From Rhizophagus irregularis (Eukaryota; Glomeromycota; Glomeromycetes; Glomerales; Glomeraceae), in the NCBI RefSeq assembly GCF_026210795.1, contig NC_089438.1:4981501-5045500 (forward strand): a stretch of 64,000 nt of DNA, given 5' to 3'. The stretch's first letter is position 1. Each line of letters starts with the position of its first letter. Below are positions 60,694 to 64,000 of this stretch, piece after piece. Below the pieces are notes generated by a model, which was not told where the DNA came from, searched no databases, and was given only the letters and a program-made list of their open reading frames with translations. The position numbers were made by a program, and so were the translations under genes.

Positions 60694-61199
60694 AAGTAAA
60701 TTGTCATTAGCACCGCGTATAATGGAAGAGAGGAATGCAACTTGCACTTATTTAAATTGCAACACACATAGTATACCGTTCATGTTAATTCTAATTTGTT
60801 TGTAGAAACATTTCACAATCGCAAGTAAATTGTCATTAGCACCGCGTAGAATGGAAGGGAGGAATGCAACTTGCACTTAATAAATTGCAACACACATAGT
60901 ATACCGTTCATGTTCATTCTAATTTGTTTGTAGAAACATTTCACAATCGTAAGTAAATTGTCATTAGCACCGCGTAGAATGGAAAGGAGGAATGCAACTT
61001 GCACTTAATAAATTGCAACACACATAGTATACCGTTCATGTTAATTCTAATTTGTTTGTAGAAACATTTCACAATCGTAAGTAAATTGTCATTAGCACCG
61101 CGTGGAATGGAAGGGAGGAATGCAACTTACACTTAATTAAATTGCAACACACATAGTTAGTATACGTTCATGTTTGTTTTGTAGAAACATTCCACAATC
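60694..61199. repeat. four tandem copies of a 128-129-bp repeat
   Basis: Units start at 60694, 60823, 60951 and 61079 with AAGTAAATTGTCATTAGCAC, contain CACCGCGTA and GCAACACACATAGTATACCG, and end with AGAAACATTTCACAATCG. Copies differ by a few bases. The fourth is the most changed at its end. No spacer diversity exists, so it is not CRISPR-like. It lies between two genes and codes for nothing evident. Confidence 0.92.
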
Positions 61200-61358
61200 C
61201 CGTGACAATGTACCAATCAATACAGTAACTAAAATTATTGACAACATTATTATCTCACAATCGCGTGACATTCTACCAATCAATGACGTACAACATATTT
61301 AAATATGCACAACATATAAAAAATGACGTATTACACAACTAACTTTATTCATTTTACA

Positions 61359-61861
61359 TTATTTTTTATTTTCATCATCATCATTTTTCTTTTCATTATC
61401 AATTAAATCTTGTAAATTAATATTTTTACCCACATTCTCATGATTAAATGGACAATGCCTACATTTACTTCCACAACAACGACCTCTTGATTTATGATAT
61501 AACTCAGTCATTACCTTATAACCTGTTACGGGGTCGATATAAAAATGTTGATTATTCTTTTTTTAAGTTATATAAATAAAAAAAAAAAAAATATTTTAAA
61601 AATAGTAATAATAATGATGATAATGACGATATTTTAACGATATTTATACAACAAATAAAAATGATTTACATATTATTTTACCTGAATTGCTAATTTATGA
61701 GCTTCATACCATTCAGGCTTATCTTCACTTTCAAAATTTTTATTTGAAGTTTTTGAATCATTCTCATTGTTATCATTGTTATCAGACATATTATTAACTT
61801 TACAAAGTTTAACAAATGATGATTCCTTTTTTAATAATTTTGAAAGTTTAGAAAGAAACAT
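61359..61861 (-). CDS. DUF5522 / C1orf53-like small protein
   Basis: Two exons, 61682-61861 (60 codons) and 61359-61556 (65 codons plus stop), with a 125-nt intron, give 125 residues. Exon 2 holds the DUF5522 signature: FYIDPVTGYKVMTELYH followed by RGRCCGSKCRHCPF, with the Cys-Cys...Cys...His-Cys set that probably binds metal. Exon 1 begins MFLSKLSKLLKKESSF, basic and amphipathic, which could be a mitochondrial presequence (inference), then an acidic Asn/Asp linker. The tail is Asp/Lys-rich. The biochemical role of the family is not known. The joined frame fits directly at ...LAIQ|NNQHF... with donor GTAAAA and acceptor AAAAAAAG. Confidence 0.88.
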
Positions 61862-62126
61862 TTATAAAAATAGAACATTGAAAGAAAAAAAAGTTACGGA
61901 TAAAAGTTAATGACCCTTTTTATAGTAAAAATAAGTTTTTATTTGTTTGATTTACTTTTTTGATCATCATGAATGATGGGAAAATGATTTAACTAAAATT
62001 AACCAAAAATGGATAAATGTTACACAACGTAACAAATTTTTTTTTAAAAAAAATTATTAGACGTATTTACATTGAGATGTAAAAAAGAAGAAAAAATGAA
62101 AGAAAAGAAAATTAAAAAAAAAAAAA

Positions 62127-62163
<37 letters not shown>

Positions 62164-62232
62164 TAAAGATGATGATAATGATAATAAAAATGTAATAATA
62201 AAAACTTCTAATTTCTTCTATTTTTTTTTTTT
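61862..62232. other. intergenic with (AAT)n microsatellite
   Basis: Spacer between two minus-strand genes. A run of (AAT)n at about 62130-62160 and GATGATAATGATAA sequence follow a poly-A stretch. Nothing else is seen. Confidence 0.6.
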
Positions 62233-62607
62233 TTAAATATGAGCAGGTACAGGAGGCATATAACTTATACTATTAACAATTATTCGAGTATTTTCTTTTA
62301 ACCTTTGAAAAGCACATTCAAAACGAGCTTTTATTACTAATTCTCTTTGTTCTTCAAGAGTTAAAACAGCTTGATCGTCGAATTTTCGCTCCAAGATTTC
62401 AATATCACTAGGAGTAGCATTTACCAATTCTTGAAAAGATACTTCGAAACTTTCACGCAAGGCTTCAAGTTGAGTTGGGAATAAACGTGGTTTATATAAT
62501 CGAAGTAATTCTGAAAGAATACGTTCCCGATAATTTGAAAAGTCTTGACCATCCTTTGATTTAAAAGCTGAAAGATATTCTTCGCGAAATAAAATGGTAT
62601 TCGACAT
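62233..62607 (-). CDS. hypothetical protein, 124 residues
   Basis: A single-exon frame with balanced composition, unlike the low-complexity frames around it, and a clean start (MSNTILFREEYLSAF). The sequence is mainly predicted helix, with charged heptad-like parts (EALRESFEVSFQELV and TLEEQRELVIKARFECAF), and ends YMPPVPAHI. No signal peptide or membrane segment is seen, and I do not recognise a family. A helical adaptor or small soluble protein is possible. T-rich sequence downstream and upstream is consistent with a real transcription unit. Confidence 0.7.
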   Translation of the reverse strand: MSNTILFREEYLSAFKSKDGQDFSNYRERILSELLRLYKPRLFPTQLEALRESFEVSFQELVNATPSDIEILERKFDDQAVLTLEEQRELVIKARFECAFQRLKENTRIIVNSISYMPPVPAHI

Positions 62608-64000
62608 TTTTTGTTTGATGTTATGAAAATTAAATGTAATGTAATTTTTTAAAAAATGTAAAATGTAATAATTTTAATAAATTTATTTTTATTTTTATTT
62701 TTATTTTTTTTTTTGTTGTTGTGATGAGGGGAATTCGGACGTGCTTTTTATATTATTTTATGAACAATAAAATTTATTTAATATACTAAAAAAAGTTTAT
62801 AATGAAAAAATTTGTAACTCCGAGAAGATCCATATAAATCTAGACATGGGAACTCCAAAAGAAACATGTATAAAAACAAGAAATAATGATTTAATTAATG
62901 AATAATAAATGTTTTTTTTTTCTTTGAGTCACAAAATGTCAGAATATTCAAGTTATTTTTACTTGCATATACTAATCAAAATTTGGTAAAATTTGTTTTA
63001 CATTAAAATTATTTTTTCGCACGATATTTTATTTATTTGTTTATAGTGTGAGAGAAAATTTTTTATTGCAATTATTACAATTATTTTTGGAATATTACAA
63101 GGCTTTGTTAAATTTGGAAATTTTCTTAAATCACAAAATCGTCCAATATAATCAAACAAATAAGAAGAACAAATATATTTTGTGTAACTTATAATTATGC
63201 TGTGTATTTTCTGAACAATCAGGAATAACTAAATTACCTTTGTGATTCCCCCAGAACAAGGGGCTCATGCACCCGAAATGTTAATTGTCCATACAGGGTT
63301 AATGTACGAAACAGGTCATTAGAATGTCCCCTTTGTTGGGGGGGAATGTTCTTTCCCAATGGCGGTTGTCAATGCGCCTTTAGCCTTTAAGTTTTTTTGT
63401 ATTTCATTAATAATAACAACAATAAATCGATTGTTTGACGGTTTATCATCATAACCGAATATCTTTTTTAATATTTATTTAAATTGTAAAGTGGAAAAAA
63501 ATATCATTTTTTTTCAAAAAAATTACTAATTTCTTTTGTTTATTTATTTATTCTTTATAAATAACAAATGGGAATTTTTAATTTTTCCATGAGATATTTT
63601 AATTTCTCCTTTTTTTTTTTTTTTTTTTTCGTGGGAAATTAAAAATAAAAAAGGGTCGGGGTTTTTTTGTTCACGATCCGTCAAATTTTCTAATTAAAGA
63701 AATTTGGCACTTAAGTAAAACCGGTAAAACCTGAATTTTTGAATGGTTCTTCTTTATGGAATGAAGTTTTTGGCTGGGTTATTTATATAACTTATATTAC
63801 TTATATAAAGGTAAGGTGATTATTTTTTGGATTGGGACCTGGATTTCACGTGATTTACCATTCCAAGGTAAGAAAGGTCAAAAGGTGTACAGAAAAAAAA
63901 AACTTTTTTTTTTTATTTTTTTTTTAAAAAAAAAATGTCTATGTAAAATTATGTAAACTATAATACATTTTATTTTTTCATTCTTCTGCTAACTTTTTCC
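62608..64000. other. intergenic to window end
   Basis: AT-rich, with long T runs near 62700, 63610 and 63905 and no supported gene. It contains the possible small inverted-repeat element at 63248-63353. Confidence 0.45.
63248..63353. mobile_element. possible small inverted-repeat element
   Basis: A left end CCCCCAGAACAAGGGG and a right end that reads CCCCCCCAACAAAGGGG when reversed bracket about 105 bp of sequence that is more GC-rich than its surroundings. No target duplication is clear, so this is a candidate only. Confidence 0.4.

Noticed and set aside
60694-61199. CRISPR-like array
   Set aside because: Copies are contiguous 128-bp repeats without variable spacers, in a eukaryotic setting.

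Overview
The window looks like nuclear DNA of an arbuscular mycorrhizal fungus (Glomeromycotina, most like Rhizophagus). This is inferred from several things together: extreme AT richness, short GT-AG introns of about 65-75 nt, tandem P450 genes, a MATA-HMG gene, a Crinkler-type gene, LINEs with a TNDHIWLCP-like zinc knuckle, and dense small hAT-like and Tc1/mariner-like elements. No search could be run, so the species is not proven.

Layout. 1-12.8 kb: a minus-strand tandem array of closely related two-exon cytochrome P450 genes. One is cut by the window edge, one is intact (5910-7588), one is freshly broken (8398-10063) and one is a ruin (11135-12845). A fifth intact copy lies at 29716-31419. 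Between the first two sits a tandem array of about 22 microexon-like units on the minus strand (1832-4070), followed by a 5'-truncated LINE. 15.5-16.9 kb: a Zn2Cys6 transcription factor. 17-29 kb: mostly non-genic. It holds a LINE (24855-28342) flanked by a perfect 16-bp duplication and carrying two nested hAT-type MITEs, plus Tc1/mariner-like MITEs. 33-39 kb: two copies of a head-to-head pair of membrane-protein genes, the left copy decayed and the right copy apparently intact. 39.9 kb: a 59-residue proline-rich secreted peptide in two exons. 41.1-43.7 kb: a 14-exon multicopper oxidase whose frame and copper motifs are restored only by using a 4-nt exon and a 3-nt exon. 47.4-50.4 kb: a Crinkler-type gene broken by stop codons. 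51.0-54.2 kb: a decayed hAT transposon. 57.3-63 kb: a MATA-HMG gene, a seven-helix receptor, a four-copy 128-bp tandem repeat, a DUF5522-type (C1orf53-like) gene and one unknown small gene.

Working together: no operons are expected. The P450 cluster and the secreted oxidase are candidate oxidative enzymes. The zinc-cluster factor, HMG protein and receptor are regulatory or signalling genes. The most unusual theme is microexons: very small exons (3, 4 and 22 nt) in the oxidase, and a whole tandem field of 20-70-nt exon-like units with acceptor, donor and branch-point-like signals beside the P450 genes.
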